A stretch of 23,563 nucleotides of DNA from Euryarchaeota archaeon UBA549 (GTDB taxonomy: Archaea; Thermoplasmatota; Poseidoniia; Poseidoniales; Poseidoniaceae). The DNA lies in the NCBI GenBank assembly GCA_002495645.1, contig DAGF01000102.1:1-23563 (forward strand), read 5' to 3'. The notes under the pieces are model-generated. The model worked only from the letters and a program-made list of their open reading frames with translations. It ran no database searches and had not been told where the DNA came from. The position numbers and the translations under genes were made by a program. Below are positions 16,233 to 23,082 of this stretch, piece after piece. Every line of letters begins with the position of its first letter. Position 1 is the first letter of the stretch.

Positions 16233-16278
16233 CCACTCGGCTTTCGTGTTAACGCCTCGTAACGAGTCTCGTGCTTAG

Positions 16279-18231
16279 GTGGATTCGCTGAAACATGATA
16301 TACCAGAACTTCGTTTGGATTGCATGGTTCGAGAAACGTACGCTTACGGCCTACCCTCATTGAACGTCAACCCGTTTTCCATCCGCCCGCTTGAATCGGG
16401 GGAATCGGCAAAACTCGTCGGAAGAACGGAGGTCTTCGCCCGACTGAAGACCTATCTTCAACTCGGCACCGCTCGAAAAGTCATGTTGCTCGGCCCCCTC
16501 GGCTCGGGCCGTACGTCGCTTGCTCGCTGCTTGATGCCCTATGCAGGGGCCTCGGCCACCATTGACCATCTACCTGCTCAAACGCCTGCTACGGCCCTTT
16601 TGAGCATGTGTTATCGCCAAATGATTGGGGGCGAGCCGCCCATCAATCGAACCGAACTGGTCAACGACCTGGTCAACGAAATGTACAGCCATCCCAACAA
16701 ACTCCCCATGATCGTCATTGACGTGCCCGCCAGCGACCTTTCGGTCTTGGAGGTCGCCCTTCGGGATGCTCACTCCTCGCTGGAACGCCTGAATGCACTT
16801 CTTGTGCTCGTTTGCGACATCAAAGAACGCCATCATCTTCCCCAAACGGTCATTGAAGGGTTTGAAGTCCAACGTCTCTCGCCGTTCAGTGCGCACGATG
16901 TGCTTTCCTTGGTTCGTCAACGATTGGCCTCAGTGGGCGTGATGGACAGTGAATTTTCGATGCACGACGCAAGCACGATTCTCGAGGAATGCGACGGTTT
17001 CCCCGCCCAAGTCATCACCAAACTCCGAGATGCTGTGGATGGTATCCGCATGCAGAATCCAGAGGGTCTGCCGGTCCAATACGTGGACACATCGGCGAAA
17101 ATTTTCCCGAGGGATGAACCCGATGCGCTGTATCAACTCATGGAGGGCAGCGTTTCAACAGAGGAATCTCAAGTTGCAGAGGCTGATTCACCAACCGAAA
17201 CACCAACCGAAGCACCCACGGAAACCATCCCCCATACGCCTGCAGCATCATCCGCCCCAACCGAGCCACCTTCTGATGTTATCGATGCATCCATGCCTTG
17301 GACCCAGCGACCACCACTTCAGCCTCCACAGGCTTCAGCGGAGACTTCGCAGGGCAATGTGCACGCCACTTCAGAGGAAGACCTGCCCGACCTCAATTTT
17401 GAGCTGGACATCGGTTGGTTGGATGAAGAGAAAGACCAAGATAAACCGCTTCAAGAAAGCCCGTTCAATCCCCCCATCATCGATGCCGATGCCGCCGCTG
17501 CTCGCTCAACCACGCAACTTTCTGGGATGTTCAAGGGCCTTGCTCAGCGAGGTAAGGATGCCAACATCGGCGTGAAAGACTTGACATCAAAAAGCGATAA
17601 GGATCAACAGGAATTGGTGGCTGCTTTCGACGGTAATGAGTACTGGGTGGACGGTTCTCTCTTCCCTCCAACCCCAGAGGAACCCGTTCTAGAAGAGGAA
17701 TCAGCCGTCCTCCTCCACGATGAAGTTGGCTTGGCAGAAACGCCATTGCTGGACGATTTACCTCCTGAAGCCGATATCGTTGACAAACCAACACCCCTCT
17801 CCTCCGAGGTTGGCGGTTTGACGGATTCTCATGTTCTCGAGACGCTTCAAGCGATGATGGCTTTGATGCAACCCTCGGCACCTGCTTCAGCCCATGAATC
17901 GCTGCTTTCGTTCTTTCAAGAGCGATTTCAACAACGGGTCGGGCCAAAGGTTGTTCACGGTCTCAATCCCCTCGTACTGGGTTCGTTGAACCCTGCCGAG
18001 GGCTATGTGGTGGCCATCGCTCAAGAGCGGGATTATTCGCCTTCGGACGCTTCCATGCTTCAACATCTGGGCGTCAAGCGGGCACGTCTTTCCCAAATCA
18101 GCAACCGTTTGCTGAAGAACGGCATTCTCCAGGCAAGGCAGGTCGGGCGTTCTCGTAAGTTTTCACTCACTCAAGCGGCTCGGGCCCAATTAATTGCATG
18201 GGGTGCCCTCAAGGCAGGTGATGCACAATGA
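16279..18231 (+). CDS. Degenerate AAA+-like P-loop protein with acidic linker and C-terminal winged helix
   Basis: I can assign folds but not a named function. Residues about 31-290 resemble a Cdc6/Orc-like AAA+ module: NPFSIRPLES, LVGRTEVFARLKTYL, then a Walker A-like GPLGSGRT (72-79) in which Arg78 replaces the usual Lys. The Walker B-like strand MIVIDVP (144-150) has Asp148 but no following Glu. ATP binding or hydrolysis may be impaired. A region of about 240 residues rich in Pro, Thr, Glu and Asp follows. The C-terminal 110 residues contain a winged helix of MarR or ArsR style (SMLQHLGVKRARLSQISNRLLKNGILQARQVGRSRKFSLT). The start is unsure: GTG 16279 has no good Shine-Dalgarno sequence, and ATG 16324 is an alternative that keeps the AAA+ part intact. 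The next gene overlaps it by ATGA. A DNA-binding or regulatory role is inference. Confidence 0.7.
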   Translation: MDSLKHDIPELRLDCMVRETYAYGLPSLNVNPFSIRPLESGESAKLVGRTEVFARLKTYLQLGTARKVMLLGPLGSGRTSLARCLMPYAGASATIDHLPAQTPATALLSMCYRQMIGGEPPINRTELVNDLVNEMYSHPNKLPMIVIDVPASDLSVLEVALRDAHSSLERLNALLVLVCDIKERHHLPQTVIEGFEVQRLSPFSAHDVLSLVRQRLASVGVMDSEFSMHDASTILEECDGFPAQVITKLRDAVDGIRMQNPEGLPVQYVDTSAKIFPRDEPDALYQLMEGSVSTEESQVAEADSPTETPTEAPTETIPHTPAASSAPTEPPSDVIDASMPWTQRPPLQPPQASAETSQGNVHATSEEDLPDLNFELDIGWLDEEKDQDKPLQESPFNPPIIDADAAAARSTTQLSGMFKGLAQRGKDANIGVKDLTSKSDKDQQELVAAFDGNEYWVDGSLFPPTPEEPVLEEESAVLLHDEVGLAETPLLDDLPPEADIVDKPTPLSSEVGGLTDSHVLETLQAMMALMQPSAPASAHESLLSFFQERFQQRVGPKVVHGLNPLVLGSLNPAEGYVVAIAQERDYSPSDASMLQHLGVKRARLSQISNRLLKNGILQARQVGRSRKFSLTQAARAQLIAWGALKAGDAQ

Positions 18232-19277
18232 CGTGGAACGTGGCGTGGTCATGGCAGGCCGAAGGGCGCATCGCCGCCTTGGCTGCCGTGGAGGGTGGGC
18301 TGCTGGTCAGCTCGGGCCTTCGTTTGCAACTTCTCGAAGCGGACGGTTCGACCAGGTGGGCCGTGGATGTGCCGTTCAAGGTTCATGCCGCATGTGCTTC
18401 TCAAGGGAACATCGGCATGCTGGCAGCTCACGGCTTCTTCTTGCTCAACACCAGCGATGGTTCCATGGTGAACGAGGGGCGCAGTGCTCCGGGCGGTTTC
18501 AGCGACCTCCGCCCTCGGCCAGGTGGTGGTTGGGCCTTGGCTGGGCGACGTGGCGAGATTCACCTCTTCTCACAACACGGTCGAGGTATTCGCCGCGTTG
18601 AAAGCGGGCCTGTTCGCCGGCTGGTTGGATGGCTTGACCGAGAACACCTGCTATGGCAGGACCCAGAAGGCCACCTTTGGTGCGGTCGTTTGACAGGCGA
18701 CGACCGCAAGCGTCGGCTTGAGGAGCGTTCCTGGAGCTGGTGCTCTTCGCTCACCGATGGGCGTTTGCTCTTGCAGAGCAGCGATGGTGGCCTTTGGGAA
18801 GGTATCCCTCATCCATTCGGTTGGGACGCCATCAACCGCTTAGAATACGACAGCGTTGAACCGATGAGTGCCGTGAGGACCGGTGATGGTTGGTGGGTCT
18901 TGGGCATTGAAGGCCACCTTCTTTCCATGACTGAATCGGCGGAGGGCGAGGATGAGAAGCCGCTTACTCAGGGCATGAACCTCGGTGATTTGCTCGTTTT
19001 GTGCACCCCCGATGCGATGGCAACGGCGACACGAGATGGTTTGGTGCGCCGATGGACAGCGCCTCACCTCGCTGATGCTGAGCGCGAAGGACGGTACAAG
19101 GCGGCAGCAGAGGCGGCCATGGCTCGCAATTGGGAGGAACGCCGACAGATGTTCTTGCGGGCCCAAGAAGCCGAAGACATGGGTAAGTTATCGTTGGCGA
19201 TTGAACTCTATGAGGCACTTGGCAGGTCAGAGGATGCTCGACGTTTGTTGAAGCGACAGAAGGAGGGCGGCGAATGA
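18228..19277 (+). CDS. Beta-propeller-like (WD40/PQQ-type) protein with helical C-terminal tail
   Basis: A 349-residue protein without signal peptide or membrane segment, so probably cytoplasmic. About residues 1-280 consist of repeated short strands with Trp/Leu-rich turns and G-x-L/I-x-L patterns (GGLLVSSGLRLQLLEADGS, GGGWALAGRRGEIHLFSQHG, GDGWWVLGIEGHLLSM, ATATRDGLVRRW), typical of a divergent propeller; I cannot fix the blade number. The last 65 residues are helical and TPR-like (AEREGRYKAAAEAAMARNW, GKLSLAIELYEALGRSEDARRLL). The ATG overlaps the upstream stop (ATGA), with AGGTGAT at 18216-18222, and the downstream gene overlaps its stop in the same way, so the three genes are tightly coupled. 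A scaffold role in a complex with its neighbours is inference; the precise family is unknown to me. Confidence 0.7.
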   Translation: MTWNVAWSWQAEGRIAALAAVEGGLLVSSGLRLQLLEADGSTRWAVDVPFKVHAACASQGNIGMLAAHGFFLLNTSDGSMVNEGRSAPGGFSDLRPRPGGGWALAGRRGEIHLFSQHGRGIRRVESGPVRRLVGWLDREHLLWQDPEGHLWCGRLTGDDRKRRLEERSWSWCSSLTDGRLLLQSSDGGLWEGIPHPFGWDAINRLEYDSVEPMSAVRTGDGWWVLGIEGHLLSMTESAEGEDEKPLTQGMNLGDLLVLCTPDAMATATRDGLVRRWTAPHLADAEREGRYKAAAEAAMARNWEERRQMFLRAQEAEDMGKLSLAIELYEALGRSEDARRLLKRQKEGGE

Positions 19278-19573
19278 GCGAGGAGTTGCACACCCTCACG
19301 CCTGAACGAGTCAATGCCTACCTTGACATCACTCGTCGAGCCCGGGCCAAAGCAACCCCTTTGGTTGATGCTAAGAGCCCCGAAGGCAAGCATCTAGCGA
19401 CCATGATGAGGATGGCCGATGATTACGCCTCGGATGCTCAGCATTTCTTGACTTCTGGCGACCTTGTCCGTGCTTTTGGGGCTATCAATTACGCCCACGC
19501 ATGGATCGATGCTGGAGTGAAAATCGGCTGGCTTGACGGCCACGGAGACGATGTCCTGTTCACGCTTCCTTGA
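19274..19573 (+). CDS. DUF357 family protein
   Basis: A 99-residue helical protein matching the archaeal DUF357 family by its two signatures: an N-terminal helix (ERVNAYLDITRRARAKATP) and the C-terminal core ADDYASDAQHFLTSGDLVRAFGAINYAHAWIDAGVKIGWLDG. Members are small and uncharacterised, and the length is normal. The start overlaps the upstream stop by ATGA, and AGGAGGG at 19261-19267 gives a 6-base spacer. It is the last gene of the three-gene operon and ends 5 bases from the stop of the converging PIN gene. No biochemical function is known to me. Confidence 0.85.
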   Translation: MSEELHTLTPERVNAYLDITRRARAKATPLVDAKSPEGKHLATMMRMADDYASDAQHFLTSGDLVRAFGAINYAHAWIDAGVKIGWLDGHGDDVLFTLP

Positions 19574-19578
19574 CTGTT

Positions 19579-19956
19579 CTATAGAGAATCTACGAGGTGC
19601 ATGTGATTGTTTTGACGGACCTCCAAAACGCGGAGGTTGGCCTCATACAATCGGTGCTTGAGGTGGGTGTCGACCGTGAGGGTGGCCCAGTTGTTGCTTT
19701 GGGCACATGCAAAGAGGTCGTCATCGGCATGACCGCTCTCTTCAACCGGATGGTGCAGGGCCCGGCTTTGGAGCAGGTCCAGCAACAAGGGTTTCTTCTT
19801 TCCCCGCTCGATTGAAAGGCGGCGCAGTTCACGCTCAACGCTTGGAAGCAACACCCAGGTGCAGGGACCTAACAGCGCTTCCATGTCGGCTTGGACATTC
19901 AGTTGTGCATCCATGCAAGCAACCCAACCGCAGGCGTCGATGAGCACGTGCTGCAT
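19579..19956 (-). CDS. PIN-domain nuclease, Fcf1/UTP24-like
   Basis: A 125-residue single PIN domain, probably a metal-dependent RNase. The acidic residues of the family are visible: Asp7 (V-L-I-D), Glu41/Glu43 (LLPSVERELRRL), the D-D-D cluster 78-80 (GHADDDLFACAQ) and Asp96 (ATLTVDTHLKHRL). The pattern, together with the closing V-L-E-V-R strand, resembles archaeal Fcf1/UTP24-type proteins, implicated in small-subunit rRNA processing, more than VapC toxins. No antitoxin gene is adjacent. It follows the aIF2 gamma gene on the same strand with only 9 bases between, and GAGGG upstream overlaps the aIF2 gamma stop, so the two are co-expressed. In many archaea PIN genes of this kind sit beside aIF2 gamma, which supports a ribosome-linked role. 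Confidence 0.8.
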   Translation of the reverse strand: MQHVLIDACGWVACMDAQLNVQADMEALLGPCTWVLLPSVERELRRLSIERGKKKPLLLDLLQSRALHHPVEESGHADDDLFACAQSNNWATLTVDTHLKHRLYEANLRVLEVRQNNHMHLVDSL

Positions 19957-19965
19957 CGCCGACCC

Positions 19966-21204
19966 TCACTCGATGGTGCCGTAGCCAATCAGTCGCCAGC
20001 GAGAACCGACTCGGCGGGAAAGCGAGATGCGCTGACCTTTATCGGCGCAAATGGGCAGACGCAATTCAAGGTCAGTGCGTCCTTTCTCGGCGTTTCGGGT
20101 GGTTCCAACCGAAGTGGCGGTGGCCACGTTCAACATCAGCATCTCGTTGTTTCGCAGCGGCTGAATCTTTTCAGGAGCCTCTCCATCGCCAGCCGCCATG
20201 TGCGACATCAGATTGACGCTGATGGAGACTTTGCTGTGGACTTCAGGGAGGTCGCCTTTGCGAGCGACAACTTGACCGGACAGATTGTCGGACGTGGTGA
20301 TGGAGGGGTCGAGGAAGGTGGCCATACCGCACAAGCCTCCAGCATGCATGGTCTCGAGGTTCAATCCGCCGCCCTGCATGCTGCTAACAACAGCCTCAAT
20401 GGGCTCCCAAATCGCTTTGTTGCCCTTCTCGATTTTTCGTCCAGGGCCAATCACGATTTCATCGCCTTCCGAGAATTCACCTTCGACGATGCTTCCACCG
20501 ATAACCCCGCCTCGCAATTTTGCGGGACGGGTGCCGGGCCTGTTGATGTCAAAGGAGCGGGCAACGTGCATGATGGAGCGCTTGTCCTTGGACCGGTCGG
20601 GGGTTGGGATGGTTGCTTCGATGGCTTCAATCAAGACATCAAGATTCACGTCGTGGTGTGCTGAGACCGGGATGATGGGTGCGTCTTGTGCGATGGTGCC
20701 CTTCAGGAAGGCTTTGATTTCAGCGTGCGATTCCATGGCACGCTCCTTTGAGACCAAGTCAATTTTGTTCTGGACGATAACGATGTTCTCAATGCCGGCA
20801 ATTTCCAAGGCCATCAAGTGCTCTCGAGTTTGGGGTTGAGGGCACGTTTCGTTGGCGGCCACCATCAGCATGGCACCGTCCATGATGGAGGCGCCGGTGA
20901 TCATGATGGCCATGAGCGTCTCGTGGCCGGGGGCATCGACAAAGGAGACGACTCGCTCGAGTTCCTTCTCAACGTCCTTGCCGCCGTCAGGGCGCTTGCC
21001 CGTGGCGTAGAATTGGTCTTTGTCGTCCTTGTAGAAGGCCGTGTCAGCGTAGCCGAGTTTGATGGAGATGCCTCGCTTTCGTTCCTCAGAGTGCGTGTCG
21101 GTCCAAACGCCCGAGAGTGCTTGGGTCAGGGTGGTCTTTCCGTGGTCAACGTGACCGACCAAACCGATGTTGACTTCAGGTTGAGCGGGAAGCTTTCGTG
21201 CCAT
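19966..21204 (-). CDS. eif2g: Translation initiation factor aIF2 subunit gamma
   Basis: This GTPase core of aIF2 delivers initiator Met-tRNA to the small ribosomal subunit. The 412-residue length is normal. Motifs are G1 GHVDHGKT (17-24), switch I with KRGISIKLGYAD, G3 DAPGH (90-94), G4 NKID (146-149) and G5 V-S-A-H-H, followed by two beta-barrel domains (RSFDINRPGTRPAKLRGGVIGGSI and LRLPICADKGQRISLSRRVGSRWRLIGYG). The GTPase subdomain between G2 and G3 (residues 52-84) normally carries a zinc knuckle of two CxxC pairs; here it contains no cysteine at all. A strong GGAGGGGGA lies just upstream of the ATG. The S6e gene is upstream on the same strand, the PIN gene directly downstream. Confidence 0.97.
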   Translation of the reverse strand: MARKLPAQPEVNIGLVGHVDHGKTTLTQALSGVWTDTHSEERKRGISIKLGYADTAFYKDDKDQFYATGKRPDGGKDVEKELERVVSFVDAPGHETLMAIMITGASIMDGAMLMVAANETCPQPQTREHLMALEIAGIENIVIVQNKIDLVSKERAMESHAEIKAFLKGTIAQDAPIIPVSAHHDVNLDVLIEAIEATIPTPDRSKDKRSIMHVARSFDINRPGTRPAKLRGGVIGGSIVEGEFSEGDEIVIGPGRKIEKGNKAIWEPIEAVVSSMQGGGLNLETMHAGGLCGMATFLDPSITTSDNLSGQVVARKGDLPEVHSKVSISVNLMSHMAAGDGEAPEKIQPLRNNEMLMLNVATATSVGTTRNAEKGRTDLELRLPICADKGQRISLSRRVGSRWRLIGYGTIE

Positions 21205-21243
21205 GCTTCCCCCTCCTTATGTTCTGCGATTACCCTCTCGGGT

Positions 21244-21720
21244 TCACTCCGATGCTTCCTCGCCCTCGGCGCCGAGGATGGTGGCGAGTGGTTTCTTTCC
21301 AGATTCAACCACTCGGAGGTTGATTTGACGGGTGTCTTGGGTCACCGTGTTTCCACGGAAGTTTCGTCGCTTTCGAAGACCGTCAGGCTTGTATCGGAAT
21401 CGCTTCTTGTCGCCACCTTTCTTCTTGTGAACGACCACTTCACCCTTGTATCCAGTAGATTGGGTCACGAGAATGGATTGGCGGTTACCGCCTTCGAGGT
21501 CTCGGCGCATGGGGGTGCCGGTTTTGTCGGAACCACCCGTGATTTCGAGTTTGTAGCCGGAGAGCGTCTTGTCGCCCTCACCGACGAACAGACCGTCGAC
21601 CACGTCGCCGATGCGCTTTCCGAGCATCTGAGCATGGTTGTTTCCGGTGATTTTCAGGGCGTAGGACTTTCCGCCGTTCTTTGGGTCCGTGTCGTTGACC
21701 ACTGCGATGAATTCTGCCAT
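21244..21720 (-). CDS. rps6e: Ribosomal protein S6e
   Basis: Component of the archaeal/eukaryal small ribosomal subunit. The 158 residues show the S6e fold: a start of AEFIAVVNDT, GNNHAQMLGKRIGDVVDG, LSGYKLEITGGSDKTGTPMR and the basic stretch with LRKRRNFRGNTVTQDTRQINL. A short acidic tail (GAEGEEASE) replaces the long basic tail of eukaryotes, as usual in archaea. GAGGTG at 21726-21731 is 5 bases before the ATG. It is followed after 39 bases by the aIF2 gamma gene, a common archaeal pair. Confidence 0.97.
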   Translation of the reverse strand: MAEFIAVVNDTDPKNGGKSYALKITGNNHAQMLGKRIGDVVDGLFVGEGDKTLSGYKLEITGGSDKTGTPMRRDLEGGNRQSILVTQSTGYKGEVVVHKKKGGDKKRFRYKPDGLRKRRNFRGNTVTQDTRQINLRVVESGKKPLATILGAEGEEASE

Positions 21721-21756
21721 AGGAGCACCTCTCGGGATTTGTCCGACTCAAGACCC

Positions 21757-21764
21757 GTATTTAG
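21757..21764 (-). promoter_or_regulatory. Candidate TATA box for the S6e-aIF2 gamma-PIN operon
   Basis: CTAAATAC on the minus strand lies in the 67-base gap between orc1 and S6e. Transcription would start near 21735, just ahead of the S6e Shine-Dalgarno sequence. Confidence 0.45.
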
Positions 21765-21787
21765 CCACTTCGTCTCGGTTGGTGGTT

Positions 21788-22993
21788 TCATTTGCGCCGT
21801 AGTCGCTTCGGCAAGAGCAATTCAAGCCTGCTGGCGATGTCGGCTGGAAGGAAGTGCGGCATGCTCAGATGGGTGGTTCGGCCACGGCCGCCGGGCACGG
21901 TGGCCACACGGGTGCTGATCACGCCTTCTTGTTCGATTTGTTTGGCGTACTTCCACAGCGTCGTGTGGCTCTTTGGCTTCTGTTCATATTCTTCGCACAC
22001 CACGGCGTAGAGGCGTTCTACATCGCCCATGGTCATGCTCTCTTCGGTTCGAAGTCGCCGGCACATGGCCAACAAGACCAGCATGCCCTGGGCGGGAAGG
22101 TCATCCACCACCTCGAGCCGCGTTTGGGTGTCAACGGCCACGGTATCGCTCATGGCATGAATATCCTCCACCGTGATGACCTGCTCGGTGTGTCCGTCTT
22201 GTCGGAACTCGCAACGCTCTGCGGCGCTGCTGAGGTATTCGATGACACGCCGAGCATCGCCGCTTCCAGCCGCTCGCTCGGCCAACAACCGCACGGTGGC
22301 GTCGCTCCAGGTGCCGGGCACCAAGGCCAATTCGGCTCGTTGGCGGGCGATGGCTTCCAATCCGTCGACCGTATAGGGCGGGATGCGCAGGTGATTGGAC
22401 TGGCCGAACTTGGAAATGACGGCGGTCTCGAGGACGTCAAGCACCTGTTCTTGGCTGATGAGCATCAAGGAGATTGTTCCCGTCCCTTCTTGGTCCTCGT
22501 CGATACGGAGAAGTTGGTACAACAGTTCGTCTCCGGATCGTCGTAGCATGTGGTCCACTTCATCGAGCACCACAATGAGGTGGGTGGAGGTGCGCCGCAG
22601 CATCTTGCGCAGGCTGAGGAGCATTTCGCCCAGCGAAAGCCCGCGGTCGGGGTGGCCCGGGTCAAATTGGTGGAGGATGCGCTGTGCGACTCGCATGCTG
22701 GTCGAGGCGTTGCGGCAGTTGATGTGCGCCACTTTCAGTTCTCGTCTACCGGAAAGGTGGCGTTGAAGGTCCCTGCAGAAGGTCTTGGCGAGCACCGTTT
22801 TTCCACTGCCCACGGGTCCAGTGATGACAGCTCGTGCGGCGCCTTCGGGGTTGGCCACATTGGAAAATTTTGAGGCCAGTTCTCGTTGAATGTCTTCTCT
22901 GCCCACGAGTTCTTCGGGGACGAAATCAAAATCCAGCCGCTCTGGGTGGGCGATGATGAGCCCAGCGCCGATTCGGTCAAGATAGTCCGCCAT
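21788..22993 (-). CDS. cdc6: Orc1/Cdc6-family replication initiator
   Basis: AAA+ initiator that recognises origin repeats and loads the MCM helicase. The 401 residues are the usual length. The N-terminal module contains VPEELVGRE (25-33), Walker A GPVGSGKT (59-66), Walker B VVLDEVDHML (141-150) with both Asp144 and Glu145, and SLMLISQ at the sensor 1 position. A lid domain has GSGDARRVIEYLSSAAE, and the C-terminal winged helix (about 315-401) includes KPKSHTTLWKYAKQIEQEGVIST and PGGRGRTTHLSM. Catalytic residues look intact, in contrast to the AAA+-like protein at 16279-18231. Upstream are 89 bases before dph2; no ORB-like repeats were seen there. It is not obviously co-transcribed with the translation genes, since S6e has its own TATA-like element. 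Confidence 0.94.
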   Translation of the reverse strand: MADYLDRIGAGLIIAHPERLDFDFVPEELVGREDIQRELASKFSNVANPEGAARAVITGPVGSGKTVLAKTFCRDLQRHLSGRRELKVAHINCRNASTSMRVAQRILHQFDPGHPDRGLSLGEMLLSLRKMLRRTSTHLIVVLDEVDHMLRRSGDELLYQLLRIDEDQEGTGTISLMLISQEQVLDVLETAVISKFGQSNHLRIPPYTVDGLEAIARQRAELALVPGTWSDATVRLLAERAAGSGDARRVIEYLSSAAERCEFRQDGHTEQVITVEDIHAMSDTVAVDTQTRLEVVDDLPAQGMLVLLAMCRRLRTEESMTMGDVERLYAVVCEEYEQKPKSHTTLWKYAKQIEQEGVISTRVATVPGGRGRTTHLSMPHFLPADIASRLELLLPKRLRRK

Positions 22994-23020
22994 ATCAAGG
23001 GAATGCTGATGTCAACCGTT

Positions 23021-23026
23021 CTAAAA
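23021..23026 (-). promoter_or_regulatory. Candidate TATA box for orc1/cdc6
   Basis: TTTTAG on the minus strand, about 30 bases from the ATG at 22993, predicts transcription starting within a few bases of the start codon, that is, a nearly leaderless message. No good Shine-Dalgarno sequence precedes the ATG, which fits. Confidence 0.45.
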
Positions 23027-23082
23027 GATGTGGTCTTAAACCGAGGCTCCAAGCCCGCTTCTTGCAGGCGTCAAGGGCCGGT

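Larger units (their letters stand above)
16163..16254. repeat. Array of TTAACG/CGTTAA elements
   Basis: TTAACG occurs at 16163-16168, 16172-16177, 16184-16189 and 16249-16254. The reverse orientation CGTTAA occurs at 16190-16195 and 16201-16206, with a variant TGTTAA at 16212-16217. The three forward copies are followed by the inverted ones, whose starts are exactly 11 bases apart (16190, 16201, 16212), about one helical turn. An 11-bp CTCGT-A-ACGAG palindrome follows at 16256-16266. This looks like a multi-site protein-binding array. Confidence 0.75.
16088..16278. promoter_or_regulatory. 191-base divergent intergenic region between hmgA and the AAA+/winged-helix gene
   Basis: The stretch around 16160-16255 is clearly AT-richer than its surroundings and carries a cluster of TTAACG-type elements. 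It must contain the promoters of both divergent genes. A TATA-like TACATAATTAT sits at 16222-16232 on the plus strand, and TTAAAAG (16181-16187) on the minus strand could serve hmgA. The cluster therefore overlaps both presumed promoters. Confidence 0.6.

Noticed and set aside
16279..18231. Second canonical Orc1/Cdc6
   Set aside because: The Walker A Lys and Walker B Glu are missing, the protein is 250 residues longer than Cdc6, and the winged helix is separated from the AAA+ part by a long acidic linker.
19579..19956. Toxin of a VapBC toxin-antitoxin pair
   Set aside because: There is no small antitoxin gene next to it; the upstream neighbour is aIF2 gamma, and the motif pattern is closer to Fcf1-type rRNA-processing nucleases.
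22994..23082. Possible replication origin or tRNA in the gap upstream of orc1
   Set aside because: No repeated ORB-like elements, no strong AT-rich tract and no cloverleaf. The gap is explained by a TATA-like element and the promoter.
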